Assembly: GCF_008831285.2 (NCBI RefSeq)
Contig: NC_045141.1
Coordinates: forward strand, 21,014,848-21,078,847
Length of the DNA stretch: 64,000 bases
From: Nymphaea colorata
Taxonomy: Eukaryota > Streptophyta > Magnoliopsida > Nymphaeales > Nymphaeaceae
Reading direction: 5' to 3'
The first letter of the stretch is position 1; every line of letters begins with the position of its first letter. The translations under genes and the position numbers were made by a program. The notes below the pieces were generated by a model, which saw only the letters and a list, made by a program, of their open reading frames with translations, had not been told where the DNA came from and ran no database searches. Of the stretch, positions 44,463 through 56,398 are shown one piece after another.

Positions 44463-45056
44463 ATGAGGTGCACAACGTTATTCCTCATCCTCATCGTAAC
44501 CATTGCCCTTTCCATATGCCTAGCGGCAGCTACAGACCTACCCCAAGACCATCGTGAGAAGCACGAGCATGGCCACAGTGAGGCGCATTAGACATCACCA
44601 CAAGAAGGATGACAAAGATGACCACCATCTGCATCACCCACATGTGGATCATCATGAAGCGCATGATCATAGGGATCACAAGGACAACGAGAAGCATGAA
44701 CATGACAAACGCAAGAAGGAATATCTAATGAGCATGACCATGACGAGCACAAGGATCACAAAGGGCACAACGATGACAAACATAAGCAGCATCACGAGGT
44801 GCATGACGATGAGAAACACAAGAAGGATCATAAGACGAAGGATCATAAGACTAAGCATGACGACGACAAACACGAAAAGCATCATAAAGAGCATGATGAT
44901 GACAGACATAAGAAAGAACACAAGGATCATCATGATGAGAAACACAAGAAGGATCATAATGAGCATCATGATAACAAACATGAGCCAGCTCACAAGAGGC
45001 ACGATGATGACCATTATAAGAGGGATCATAAGGAGCATGATGGCCATCATTATTGA
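44463..45056 (+). pseudogene. Type-4 His-rich gene with frameshifts and stop (H4a)
   Basis: TATATAAA at 44339, ATG 124 bp on. The signal peptide MRCTTLFLILIV..CLAAA|TDLPQDH is intact. Two single-base losses near 44586-44596 (CATTTAGACCATC in sisters, CATTAGACATC here) create TAG at 44589 and shift the frame. A further base is lost at about 44728 (ATCTAATG for ATCGTAATG), which restores the original frame for the DDDKH-repeat half to 45056. The hexamer tract is nearly absent. The AATAAA of sisters is AATGAA here (about 45216). A functional product is unlikely. Confidence 0.85.
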
Positions 45057-45706
45057 TCGTACTTTGCATGACAATAGCGCATCTCTACTGTGTTGAGCTG
45101 CATGCTTTTGTTGACTGATTTGCTTTTGCTATCTGGTTTTTTGTCAATGATTATGTTAAATAAGTGAATGCTACACAATTGCAGTGAGACTGCTACATAT
45201 AATATGAAGGAGTTCAATGAAAGAAGCCTTTACCTTCCATCTATAGAATTACTATTTTATTCTCTCTCGTCCTTGTTGTTGATGCATATCGGCACATATC
45301 TTTTATTCCTAGATAGACTGTATAGAAAGACTATTTTTACCATCGACTCTCCCTCTCTTTCTCTCTTCAAACTTCCGTTTTTAGCAACCACAAGGAATTT
45401 TGTTCCCGCTCTCGAAACACTTAGGGGCCATTTAACATTAGGAACAACATGGGACACTTTTTCATGAATCTACATCAAAATTAGGGTACAATTATGGGAC
45501 ACTTAAAACATACTGACTTGTTGATATTGTGAGTTCTCTTTGTTGACCTTTCCTTGATAGCATATATGTCCATTATCAGTTCTGGCCACTTCTCATCAAC
45601 ATACAAGCGTTTATTTTCGATCCTGAGATCAACGAAATATTTGTCCTTCACTCCGACCTGTTATTAAGTTGTTGTACACGTTGAACAGCAGCACGCATCT
45701 TACTTC
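45057..45706. other. 3' UTR and flank of H4a
   Basis: Family 3' UTR, a MITE-like left end (TTAGGGGCCATTTAACATTA at 45420) without a clear right end, and one copy of the 130-bp motif. No gene. Confidence 0.45.
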
Positions 45707-46057
45707 TATATAAAGTGTCCGAATCCGTCAGTCTCTGTATGTCAGTTCAACCTCTGGCTGCCTCACCTATAACCAAGTAGTAGCTAGGTGCTAGGGACGT
45801 GCCCAAACACTTGCATGAGAAGAGATTAATGGTGTGATCATCGAAAAATTATAAGATGCTACTCAAATTCACAAGCCCAAGTTGGCGATCCGTCTAGGAA
45901 ATTCTTCAAGCAATAATTTACTGCCATGAAAGTACTGCGTTACAGGCCTACAGTACACAATGTGATGAAGAAGAAGCTGGAGTGGACTTCGTATTTGTTT
46001 AATAGATATGCTATTGGCGCGTTGTGTTCACGCGGACCCACTAATTTGCCAAGCTGA
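45707..46057 (+). pseudogene. TATA-bearing relic with 43-codon ORF (C1, type-4 flank)
   Basis: TATATAAA at 45707; GCTAGGGACGTGCCCAAACA keeps the ARDVPKH coding trace; the ORF from ATG 45926 to TGA 46055 is again 43 residues (MKVLRYRPTVHNVMKKK start, PTNLPS end). Differs from R copies at about a dozen residues yet keeps length and stop. Confidence 0.45.
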
Positions 46058-46854
46058 AAAGATACTTGAGTTGAACGTGATAAGCATAACAAGATGGAGT
46101 AAAAGGAAGAGGTTTGGCAGCCGACCGCTCGAGTTGAATATATAAGGGAATCAACTGTTGAGGGCCCAGAATATTTTAGTGTGCATATCTAAAAGCGAAA
46201 TGCAGATCCACTTCGAACTCGCTGGGTAAATGCGTGGACAATATCAGCCGATCGCTATGAGAAGCCACCCATAACTAAATCTAGGTGTTTTCATGGACCT
46301 GTGGTTCAAAACTGCATCAAGATGAGAAAAAGTTGCATGTACCGTTGCGCATGGTGCACAGTAAAAGAGCAATGAGCATTTTGTAATTTTTAAAAAAGAA
46401 ATATATTTTGTAGATTTTTTTTCTTTTTTCTATTTCCATTTTTATGTTAAGAAAAAGTTTTTTTTTAAGTTTGAACTGACGATATTTTAGTCATTAATTA
46501 CACTCGTGCATAAAAATTCTTGCACGAGTATGACACATATGACCTAATAACAAAAGTGGTGCCACTGTCATTTCCAAGACGTGGAAGATTGAAAGAAGGA
46601 ACAAATGCTTTCAAAACTTTCATACTCCTTCACCATTATTATATATATATATAATTGGATAGTTTAGCTTTTTAGAGTCACTCAACCATTTAATAAGAAC
46701 ATCATATTCAATATCATAAGCAGTTAAGATGAAAACAAAAAGAAAATGGTCATGGGTATTTCTATCATTAAGTTATTACTTTATACTTTGTTTTTTCTTT
46801 TTTTTTTCAACCATTTACTTGTTTTAGATACGGCACTGGTTAGATGACTAGGTG

Positions 46855-46912
<58 letters not shown>

Positions 46913-47301
46913 AAGAGATATGATTGCTTGCCCAAATTGCCAATTTACTCTTCTTAGATGTACCATTTTGGCGCTCAAGAAAAGGGTCAAACCTTAAAAA
47001 GGAGTGGCCGATACGAGCAAAAGGAAAAAGTTTCTTAATTAGTTCGGATCAATGTCCCTCAAGTGAAGATGAAAAATGGGAAAGGCCATACATGCTAACA
47101 AGGAAAGGTCAAACACTAAAAGAATTCAAACTTTCAACCAAGTCAATCTCCGGACAACAACTCAAAAGTTAACTTCTACGAGTGGGTCGTGGGAACCTCA
47201 TGGAATCAATATGATTTAGCCTCATGCGTGCGTGCACGTCTTCATTTCTTTGAGAATATGATATGTCAATCAAATTACTAGTACTGACATCGCTACTTCT
47301 C
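46058..47301. other. Upstream region of the 47408 gene, with a copy switch
   Basis: Up to about 46290 it matches C2 (61235-61475). From ACCTGTGGTTCAAAACTGCATC on it matches R2 (10098 onward). Contains the hairpin repeat (46363-46540), an AT-rich stretch not present in R1/R2 (46660-46855) and (TA)n(GA)n. Confidence 0.55.
46857..46918. repeat. Compound microsatellite (TA)21(GA)n
   Basis: TA to 46898, then GA with one AA interruption. Confidence 0.95.
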
Positions 47302-47309
47302 TATATAAA
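47302..47309 (+). promoter_or_regulatory. TATA box of the 47408 gene
   Basis: TATATAAA 106 bp before the ATG. Confidence 0.85.
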
Positions 47310-47407
47310 GGAGTCCGCATCACTCTTTGTTATCCATTCGCAAATTCCCCTTCTTCTCAGTTGCTTTCTTTCCTCACCCTCCCAAGCTCCTCTGATCTTG
47401 TGCAAAA

Positions 47408-48055
47408 ATGAAGAGCACAACATTCCTCCTCATCCTCATCGTAGCTATTGCCCTCTCCATGTGCATAGCGGGTGCCAGAGACCTATCCGAAGACCATCGT
47501 AAGGAGCACGAGCATGACCACCGTGAGACGCATTTAGACCATCACCATGAGAAGGATCACAAAGATGGCCACCATCCGCATGGCCCACATGAGGAGCATC
47601 ATGAAGTGCATGATCATAGGGATCACAAGGACAATGAGAAGCATGAACATGACAAACACATGAAGGATCATGACGAGCACGAGCACGAGCACAAGCACGA
47701 GGAGCATCATGAAGTGCATGATCATAGGGATCACAAGGACAATGAGAAGCATGAACATGACAAACACGAGAAGGATCATGACGAGCACGAGCACGAGCAC
47801 GAGCATAAGCACGAGCACGAACACGAGCTCGAGCATGAGCACGAGCATGAGCATGAGCACGAGCACGAACATGAGCACGAGCATGAACATGACAAACGCA
47901 AGAAGGAATATCGTAATGAGCATGACCATGACGAACACGAACACAAGGAGGATCACAAAGAGCACGACGTTGACGAACATAAGCAGCATCACAAGAGGCA
48001 CGATGATGACCATTATAAGAGGGATCATAAGGAGCATGATGGCCGTCATTATTGA
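47408..48055 (+). CDS. Secreted histidine-rich repeat protein, type 1 long (H1d), 215 aa
   Basis: The longest family member. The signal peptide is as in type 1. A 108-bp (36-codon) in-frame tandem duplication (47591-47698 and 47699-47806) repeats EEHHEVHDHRDHKDNEKH plus a short Glu-His run. The second run has 18 dipeptides, including one Lys-His and one Glu-Leu. The link KRKKEYRNEHDHDEHEHK and the complete type-1 tail HDDDHYKRDHKEHDGRHY follow. Mature part without Cys. Poly(A) signal AATAAA at 48213. The truncated gene at 13548 derives from this form. Confidence 0.85.
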   Translation: MKSTTFLLILIVAIALSMCIAGARDLSEDHRKEHEHDHRETHLDHHHEKDHKDGHHPHGPHEEHHEVHDHRDHKDNEKHEHDKHMKDHDEHEHEHKHEEHHEVHDHRDHKDNEKHEHDKHEKDHDEHEHEHEHKHEHEHELEHEHEHEHEHEHEHEHEHEHDKRKKEYRNEHDHDEHEHKEDHKEHDVDEHKQHHKRHDDDHYKRDHKEHDGRHY

Positions 48056-48430
48056 TCTTGCTTTGCAAGAGAGTAGTGCATCTCCATTGTGTTGAGCTGC
48101 ATGCTTTTGTTGTCTGATTTGCTTTTGCTATTCAGTTTTGTCAATGATTATGTTAAATAAGTGAATGCTACACAATTGCAGTGAGACTGCTACATATGAT
48201 ATGAAGGAGTTCAATAAAACAAGCCTTTGCCTTCTATCTATGAAATGACTATTTTATTCCCGTTCACCTTAGATCTTTTACTCCTACGTTGACTATATAG
48301 TAAGACTCTTTATATTGATTCTCTCTCCTGAAACCTTCCTTTGTGGCAACTGTCAAAATTTTTTTGATCAAACCAACTCAGGTATCCAATAACCAACTCC
48401 ACACGGATTTTTTCCCCGCTCTTAAAACAC
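48056..48430. other. 3' UTR and flank of the 47408 gene
   Basis: Family 3' UTR with AATAAA at 48213 and the CCAACTC-containing insert shared with R3. Confidence 0.5.
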
Positions 48431-48771
48431 TTAAGGGGCCACTGGACATAATTAGGAGCAAGATAAGATTGTTTCATAAATATTCTATCTCAAAATTGAG
48501 GTTGATTCATGGGACACTTGTTTAAGTGCTTACGAAACCTACTTCCATTTTGGAGCAGGACTCATGGGACATTCACATCTTGTTCATAATGCCTAACGGC
48601 CCTTAACACCGTTTGACATTAGAAACAACTTGTAAGTGTTTCATGAATCTACCCCAATCACAAGACACTTGTTACTTGTTAAGTGTTTGAGTTTGATGAA
48701 TCTTTTTCAAATTTGGGGCAGATTCTCAAACATTCACACTCTTTTTTAAATGCCAAACCGTCCCTTAGGGG
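48431..48771. mobile_element. hAT-like MITE pair (putative), C1 right end
   Basis: Copy of 14312-14646 with the same ends. Confidence 0.4.
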
Positions 48772-49387
48772 ATACGATGGCTGTTAGGGGTTCCTCTCTC
48801 CCTCTCCCCTACCCTCCTCTCCCTCTCTTTCCCTCCCTTAAAAACAGCACTCGCTCACCATTGATGCTGCTAGCACAACGACTATTGTAAATTTTACTTC
48901 GCGGGTAACCTAACACGTAAATAAGTAAAATGTTCTTGAGGTTTTGCTACATAAATAAGCAATTTGTGTGGCCTTGTACCTCCACCACTAGGGCCGGGGC
49001 CCATGCAAGGGCATTCTGCATCTTGTTGGTTGCCATGCCTGTGAGACCCTGGGCCAGCATGGCTCATCCTTGGGCCAAATTAATGTTACGTAAAATACAA
49101 GATATGCACTTCAATACATGAAACATATTGAAAGGTGTCCTGTCATTGATTTGCATAATTTCTCTACTTTTTAACTGGATTTAAATTTGGTGGAGTGTCT
49201 TTGCATATACAGTGAATTTTTACTTAAGTATGTTTGTATTAACCTCTACTTGAAACGGGTAAGCACCAAAAAATGTAATGCAATGAGATTTTTAATACTG
49301 TAGACACCGTGGAATGAGATTGTTCTGTATTTGCACTATATATGTCGTAACATGCATGCTATAAAGTAGCCGAGAACATATGTTATG
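48772..49387. other. Gene-free flank
   Basis: Copy of 14647-15273; the C2 boundary is at 49214. Confidence 0.5.
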
Positions 49388-49729
49388 CTACGAAAATGGC
49401 GTCAGTGAAGACCCATCGAGACACTCACCATCGATGGAAAGGTGTAGTGCTAGTATAGTGTCAACGGAGACCATGAGTCATTGCTGATAGGCATCAATGA
49501 TGACCCATGTGAGTCCTACCCCCCATCCTTAAATGACATGGTTTGTTTTAGCGTTAATGAAGATAATCAAGTCTCCAACCATTTGTCACGCACAGATAAT
49601 GGTGTTAATGAAAAATCATTGAGTTGACTGCCTGTGAAACAGTTTGGTATAGTGTCAACTGAGGGCATCGAGACTGTGAGTAATATCCTTTATGCAGTGT
49701 AAGATGGCATCAAAGAAGACAATCCGTCC
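49388..49729. repeat. Degenerate 45-55-bp repeats (C2 copy)
   Basis: Copy of 15274-15615. Confidence 0.35.
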
Positions 49730-51254
49730 ATGATGCCTTTACAATTACTACCACTAAATATGAATCTGCTCTGACGAAATACCAGCACATGTCATGTTTT
49801 CTTTCGGGCTTAGATCTTCTTTTCTTTTTCTTTTTTCGCCAATGAAAGTGGCACTTTACGAACACTTTCTTTTTTCCACATTGATAAGGACCCAATTTGT
49901 TGCAGTACTGTGAGAGTCGGTAACTACAAGTTTGTGGTTGATGGTATGGAGCGTGAAACCCTAAAAAGGAATGTGGCTTATGTATTGCTCATTCTCACCA
50001 TGATCGGATGGCAGATTTTGTGACCATTCTTGCCAAGTTCACCATACTTTGATTTCCAATACCAGGATATTATTGCGTTAATATTCATTTGGCAACGACG
50101 AAGAGTTTTTGTAACTTGTTTGGAGGACAAATATATTAGAGCAAACAAACATTGCATGTAGGGGTTGTTTGGTCAAACTCAATGCCCAAAAAGAAATGGA
50201 GGCTAAAATACATAAACAAGCGGCAAATATTGATATTGAAAACCATCTTTCACGAGCTCATGGAGAGCTCCACAAATTGCAACGTTCGGCCAATAGCCCA
50301 ATCCCGTCTATCACAGGTCCTAGATTGCACCCTTCGCATTGGGAAAGTATTGGATTTCATTTCGCTGCCCAAATTGTTGGTGCCTAACTTATATTTAAGC
50401 ATGAGCGCTAGTCAGTTCATCTCATAGGCCTTGAAGAATGAACTAAAGAACGAACTGAAATTCCTCGACTGGGTCATTTCTTATACTAAGTTCTTATCTT
50501 GGAATTTTGATGGGGCAAGGGTCATTCATTCTATCTACTTATTGCTACCTGTGGTGGAGGCACAACAAAGAGCGGCCTCTTCCCAGGGACAGAGCCAGGG
50601 AGGGCAGGGGGCCATGGCCCTTTGTAAAACTTATACGAATTACGACCTATGAAATTAAAAATTTTCAAACATTTCATTTAGTTGGTCGTATGACTGCGAT
50701 CGAGAACATGATCTCAGCTCTGCCTCTGCCTCTCCTGAGGCCGCAGTGTATGATCTGCTTATCCGAATCAACTGGAAATTAGCCAGCATTTGCACATTTA
50801 TCCAACGAATGAAGCCTGAGAATCCTAGTCAAGCCATGTAATGGGGAAATGGCCCCATGGCCGAGAGACACCTTCACTCGCCGGCACCATTCACCATGTG
50901 GTTGGGAGGCATCCAACCAATCCACCTAGGGCTAGGGACGACCATTGAATATCCCCATCAACATTCATATACGTACCCACCAAGATCCTGCAGTTTGGCA
51001 GTCCGAAGATGGACCATGATTAAGTGAAAAAAAAAAAAAAAAATCTAAATTCTCATCTGATGACATTTACAGACAACGTTCTCCTTGCAACCCAAAACCC
51101 AATCTGCCTTCTAAATACTGTAACCGCAATTTGATTGCAGAAAGAACAATGAAAAAGGCTTATTAATGGTGTCTGCACATCGATATTTGGGCAACCAGTT
51201 TTCCTTTCATTGATTGGCCAATCATTCAATTTATTTGCGGATGTATCTTATTTG
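49730..51254. other. 1.5 kb without a supported gene (C2)
   Basis: Copy of 15616-17141. Confidence 0.4.
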
Positions 51255-51413
51255 TATATAAATATTGGAACTTGCGGTCTCCAGATCCATCGCAGAATCT
51301 CATTTTATCAACCTCCAGCAGGCTCAATATTCTAATTTTCTTCTCCTCAAACTCTCACACTCCCCCATTTCTCACGGATGCGTGCGCCATTAGGTGCACG
51401 CGACCTATATACC
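51255..51413 (+). pseudogene. Signal-deleted family relic (C2 copy)
   Basis: TATATAAA 51255, ATG 51378; copy of 17142-17300. Confidence 0.45.
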
Positions 51414-51611
51414 CCTAAAGGAAAAAGAGTACATTTTTGTTAATTATTGAAAAAGAAATGTCTTTTTTATATTTTTTTTGTCCTCACAAAAAAATTTCCT
51501 TTTTCAATAATCGGGGATATTTTCGTCACTAGTAATACTGGTGCACACAAAAAATCATACACCAGTATAGCTTACATGGGCACCCCTTAAGTTCTTAACC
51601 CAACATAATTA

Positions 51612-51749
51612 GTGAGGAGAGTCCCACTCCTCTGTCTTCTCATCAGTATTGCCTTGTGCATTTGGGTCGCAGCTAGTGCCAGGGACGTGCCCAAGCACCA
51701 AGAGACTAATGGTGATCCACAAATTATACGTATGATGATCTATAACTGA
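51612..51749 (+). pseudogene. Start-less secreted-protein relic (C2 copy)
   Basis: GTG at 51612, TGA at 51747; copy of 17498-17635. Confidence 0.55.
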
Positions 51750-52696
51750 AATTCATATACAAGTCTTCACGTTGGGGATTGCGTTTAGGAAATTCCCCCG
51801 TCATTTCCGAGACGTGGAAGGTTCTGAAACAAGGGAATCCATGCTTTCAACTTCATTATACAACTAGTCAAGACATTCTGATGAAAAGCGCAAAAAATAA
51901 TTGGAAATTATATGTATATGTAATTTTGAGTTGATAATTATGGGTCCGTTAATTCATTTGAGAAAACAAAAGCGGCTCTATACATGGTCGCCATATTCTT
52001 AGTAGGGAATCGATTGTTGAAGGAACAAAATTGTGCGTACTATTATAAACGAATTTCTGACCCCTGCGGTGAACATCTTCATTGGTGCTGTTTTAGTGCC
52101 ACAAGGCTTTTGGCTCCGTTGTTTCATTCCCTCATTGGAAGGCGAAAACAAACTAATGTCAGACAGCCGAAGGTTCTCATTGTGCACTAAGAAGTTAACC
52201 CAAAATTAATTCTAACTTCAATACATTTCGGACAAACCTAGACACCTTAATTTTCTCGATGTTTTCTGCGTTTATTTTGAACGAATATATACATTTCGGA
52301 CAAACCTGTACACTTCTTGGGTGTACAGTTTGGCGCTCAAGAAATGGGTCAAATCCTTAAAAAACAACTTAATATATAACTGATCAGAGTAAAAGGAAAG
52401 AGTTTCTGAATTAATTTGGATCAATGTCCCATAAATGATGACGACGTTGATGAAAACTGGCAAAAATTGTAAAGGCCGACTATGCTGGAAATATCAACCA
52501 CTAAAATAATTCAAAATTTCAACCTAAGTTAATCTCCGGTGAACAACTCAAAGTTACACTGCTAGAAGGACGTCGTGGGAACCTCAAAGAAGCTATATAA
52601 TGATTAGACTCATGCGTGCTTGCACGTCTTCATAATTTCTTTGAGAATATGATATGTCCATCAAATGACCAGTACATGCATACATGACTACTTCTC

Positions 52697-52704
52697 TATA
52701 TAAA
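52697..52704 (+). promoter_or_regulatory. TATA box of the 52819 gene
   Basis: TATATAAA 122 bp before the ATG. Confidence 0.85.
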
Positions 52705-52818
52705 GGGGTCCAAATCACTCTTTGTTATCCATAGCCTAGTTCTTCTTCTTCTTCTTCTTCTCCTCGATCGGCTGCTTCCTTTCCTCACCCTCCCAAGCTC
52801 CTCTGATCTTGTGCAAAA

Positions 52819-53259
52819 ATGAAGAGCACGACATTCCTCCTCATTCTCATCGTAGCTATTGCCCTCTCCATATGCATAGCGGGTGCCAGAGACCTATCAG
52901 AAGACCATCGTAAGGAGCACGAGCATGACCACCGTGAGACGCATTTAGACCATCACCATGAGAAGGATCACAAAGATGGCCACCATCCGCATGGCCCTCA
53001 TGAGGAGCATCATGAAGTGCATGATCATAGGGATCACAAGGACAATGAGAAGCATGAACACGACAAACACGAGAAGGATCATGACGAGCACGAGCATGAG
53101 CACGAACACGAGCACGAGCACGAGCATGAGCACGAGCACGAACACAAGCACGAGCATGAACATGACAAACGCAAAAAGGAATATCGTAATGAGCATGACC
53201 ATGACGGACACGAACACAAGGAGGATCATAAAGAGCGCGACGATGGTCATCATCATTGA
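52819..53259 (+). CDS. Secreted histidine-rich repeat protein, type 2 (H2d), 146 aa
   Basis: Same protein as the 38162 gene: signal peptide, ten Glu-His pairs plus Lys-His and two more pairs, shortened DGHHH tail. Poly(A) signal AATAAA at 53421. It is followed within 430 bp by a headless partial copy of a related gene (53690), the only place where two type-2 tracts adjoin. Confidence 0.85.
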   Translation: MKSTTFLLILIVAIALSICIAGARDLSEDHRKEHEHDHRETHLDHHHEKDHKDGHHPHGPHEEHHEVHDHRDHKDNEKHEHDKHEKDHDEHEHEHEHEHEHEHEHEHEHKHEHEHDKRKKEYRNEHDHDGHEHKEDHKERDDGHHH

Positions 53260-53681
53260 TCATGCTTTGCATGAGAGTAGTGCATCTCAATTGTGTTGAG
53301 ATGATGCATGCTTTTGTTATCTCATTTGCTTTTGCTATTTGGTTTTTGTCATTGATTATGTTAAATAAGTGAATGCTACACAATTGCAGTTAGACTGCTA
53401 CATATAATATGAAGGAGTTCAATAAAACAAACCTTTGCCTTCTATCTATGAAATGACTATTTTATTCCCACTCATCTTTGTTGTGAACGCATATCGGCAT
53501 AGATCTTTTATTCCTAGGTCGACTGAATAGAAAGATTATCTTTACCATCGACTCTCTCTCTCTTTCTCTCTTGAAACTTTCGTTTTCAGCAACCGCATGG
53601 AATTTTGTTCCCGCTAGGAAAACACTTAAGCGCCTATTGACGAGTGAGAATAAAAGATGGAAGAGAGTTTATATCTGCCTT

Positions 53682-53746
53682 CCGATCATGATGAGCTCGA
53701 GCACGAGCATGAGCACGAGCACGAGCACGAACACGAGCACGAGCAT

Positions 53747-53778
<32 letters not shown>

Positions 53779-54315
53779 ACACAAGCACGAGCATGAACAT
53801 GACAAACGCAAAAAGGAATATCGTAATGAGCATGACCATGACGGACACGAACACAAGGAGGATCATAAAGAGCGCGACGATGGTCATCATCATTGATCGT
53901 GCTTTGCATGAGAGTAGTGCATCTCTATTGTGTTGAATTGCACGCCTTTGTTGTCTGATTTGCTTTTGCTTTTTGGTTTTTCTCAATGATGATGTTAAAT
54001 AAGTTAATGCTATACAATTGCAGTGAAACTGCTACATATAATATGAAGGTGTTCAATGAAAGAAGCCTTTGCCTTCCATCTATGGAATGATTATTTTATT
54101 CTCACTCGTCCATGTTGTTGATGCATATCGGCATAGATCTTTTATTCTTAGGTCGACTGGATAGAAAGATTATCTTTACCATCGACTCTCTCTCTCTTTC
54201 GCTCTTGAAACTTTCGTTTTCAGCAACCGCATGGAATTTTGTTCCCGCTAGGAAAACACTTAAGCGCCTGTTGACGAGTGAGAATAAAAGATGGAAGAAA
54301 GTTTATATCTGCCTT
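53682..54315 (+). repeat. 634-bp insertion: 3' part of a diverged type-2 gene
   Basis: C1 and C2 align on both sides of this segment. The left junction CCGATCATGA|TGAGC joins 3'-flank sequence to coding sequence at a shared GATCATGA; the right end is the normal flank (CCGATCATGAGACTG). It looks like the product of one unequal exchange. Its 3' UTR (GAATTGCACGCC, TTTTTGGTTTTTCTCAATGATG) differs from every other copy here. Confidence 0.75.
53690..53896 (+). pseudogene. Headless type-2 His-rich gene (H2 fragment)
   Basis: The frame runs through 14 Glu-His-type dipeptides (one Glu-Leu near the junction, one Lys-His), the KRKKEYRNEHDHDGHEHKEDHK link and the type-2 tail DGHHH. There is no signal peptide. 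A chance ATG at 53657 in flank sequence opens the same frame (MEESLYLPSDHDE), giving a possible 79-residue cytosolic His-rich protein, but there is no TATA box at family spacing. Confidence 0.75.
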
Positions 54316-54841
54316 CCGATCATGAGACTGTTTCATGAATCTACCTCAAAATTAAGATGAATGTATGGGACACTTGAACCATATTGACATTGTGAATTCT
54401 TTTGGTTTACCTTTCCTTGATAGCATATATGGCCATTATCACTTCCTGCCACTTCTCATCAATGTATATGCGTTTATTTTTTATACTGAGAACAACGAAA
54501 TGTTTGTCCTTCACTGCGACCTGTTATTAAGTTGTTGCACACGTTGACGTTTTGCTTGGTCATAGAAAAGAGGCATCTAATTACACGACAAATTGCTATT
54601 TTGGGACGAGATCATACCTGAAAGAACAGATTTTTGTTAAAATGAATGCAAGAAACATACAAAAAAGGTGCCTGATTTGTTTCTGATATCTTTTTCTTAT
54701 ATGTATAAAATATAAATAATATATGGTTATGTTACTTCCACAAGTAACTCTTTTGTGCTTTTCTATGATCATCTTTCGCGTGTGGGTGAACTAGCTACTT
54801 ATGGAACTTAAAGCATGTGTACTTCCGTGATTGTTTACTTC
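53897..54841. other. 3' flank of the headless copy and C2 flank
   Basis: Ghost-paralogue 3' UTR (poly(A) motif changed to AATGAA near 54055), then the usual type-2 flank. No gene. Confidence 0.5.
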
Positions 54842-55147
54842 TATATAAAATCTCCAAATCCGTCACAGTCTCAGTATATCAGTTCAACCTCTGGCTGCCT
54901 CACCTATAACCAAGTGGTACCTAGGCGCTACGGACGTGCCCAAACACCTGCACAAGAAGAGATTAATGGTGTGATCATCGACAAATTATAAGATGCTACT
55001 CAAATTCACAAGCCCCAAGTTGGCGATCTGTCAAGGAAATTCCACAAACAGAAATTGATTGCCATGAAAGTACGGCGCTACAGGCCTACAGCACACAATG
55101 TGATGAAGAAGAAGCTGGAGTGGACTTTGTATTTGTTTAATAAATAA
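54842..55147 (+). pseudogene. TATA-bearing relic, longer form (C2 copy)
   Basis: TATA 54842, ATG 55064, TAA 55145. Confidence 0.45.
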
Positions 55148-56291
55148 GATATTGACGCGTTGTGTTCACGAGGAGCCACTAATTTGCCAAGCTGAAAAGA
55201 TACGTGAATAAATCGAGTAAAAGGAAGAGGTTTGGCAGCCGACCGATCTAAAAGCGAAATGCAGATCCACTTCCAACTCGCTCGGGAACGTGATCAGCTG
55301 ATCTCAACGAGAAGCCACCCATAACTAAATCTAGGTGTTTTCATGGACCTGGGGTTCAAAACTGGATCATGGTATCGTCCTCCCTCATTGCTCATGAAAT
55401 TTATTACCTCGAAGTAGCGAGGAGGTGACGACTTGCATTAAGATGAGAAAAGGTGGCGTCCGCCATTTCGTACGGTACGCAGTGAAGGAGCAATGGGTAT
55501 TTTTGTAATTTTTAAAAAGAAATGTCTTTTGTAGTATTTTTTACTTTTCACTATTTTCTTTTTTATCTTCACAACAAGTTTTTTTTTTTCAATGTCAAAT
55601 AAAAGTATTTTAATCATTAGCCACACTGTGACACATATAACCCAATAATAGGTGTGGTCCTACTGTCATTTCCAAGATGTGAAAGGTTGAAACAAGGAAC
55701 TCTTGCTTTCAACTTTCACATATATATATATATATATATATATATACTTTTTTCAATTTGTTTTTTTCAACATAAACGTAACAATATATATATATATATA
55801 TAAAAAGGGAGAGTTGTGGTACTTCTCAAAAAAAATATTTGAACACTTTTTTTTCAGTGGTCTTTGTGTTTATTTTAGAAGAATATATATATTACTGTAT
55901 GATCACTTGCCTAAATTGGCAATTTACTCTTCTTAGATGAACCATTTTGGCGCTCAAGAAAAGAATCAAAGTCTTAAAAACAACTTAATAAGTGGCCGGT
56001 CCGAGCAAAAGGGAAAGTTTATTAATTAATTCGGATCAATGTCCCACAAGTGAAGATGTTGAAAAATGGGAAAGGCCAAACATGCTAACAAGAAAAGGTG
56101 AACCATTAAAAGAATTCAAATTTTCAACCAAGTCAATCTCCGGACATCAACTCAAAAGTTAAATTCTAAGAGTACGTCGTGGGAACCTCAATAAAAGCAA
56201 TAAGATTCACACTCATGCGTGCTTTCACGTCTTCGTTTTTTTGAGAATATGCTATGTCAACCAAATTACTAGTACAACATCGCTACTTCTC
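55148..56291. other. Upstream region of the 56399 gene
   Basis: Copy of 39857-41109 with the hairpin-type repeat (55490-55640) and much shorter TA runs (55720-55746, 55784-55802). Confidence 0.5.
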
Positions 56292-56299
56292 TATATAAA
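56292..56299 (+). promoter_or_regulatory. TATA box of the 56399 gene
   Basis: TATATAAA 107 bp before the ATG. Confidence 0.85.
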
Positions 56300-56398
56300 G
56301 GAGTTCACTTTGCTCTTTGTTATCTATTCGCAAATTCCTCTTCTTCTCTGCTGCTTCCTTTCCTCACCCTCCCAAGCTCTTGTGATCTTGTGCGAAAA

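Noticed and set aside
47640..47900. Regular short repeats reminiscent of a CRISPR array
   Set aside because: The repeats are contiguous in-frame GAGCAY codons without spacers, in plant nuclear DNA.
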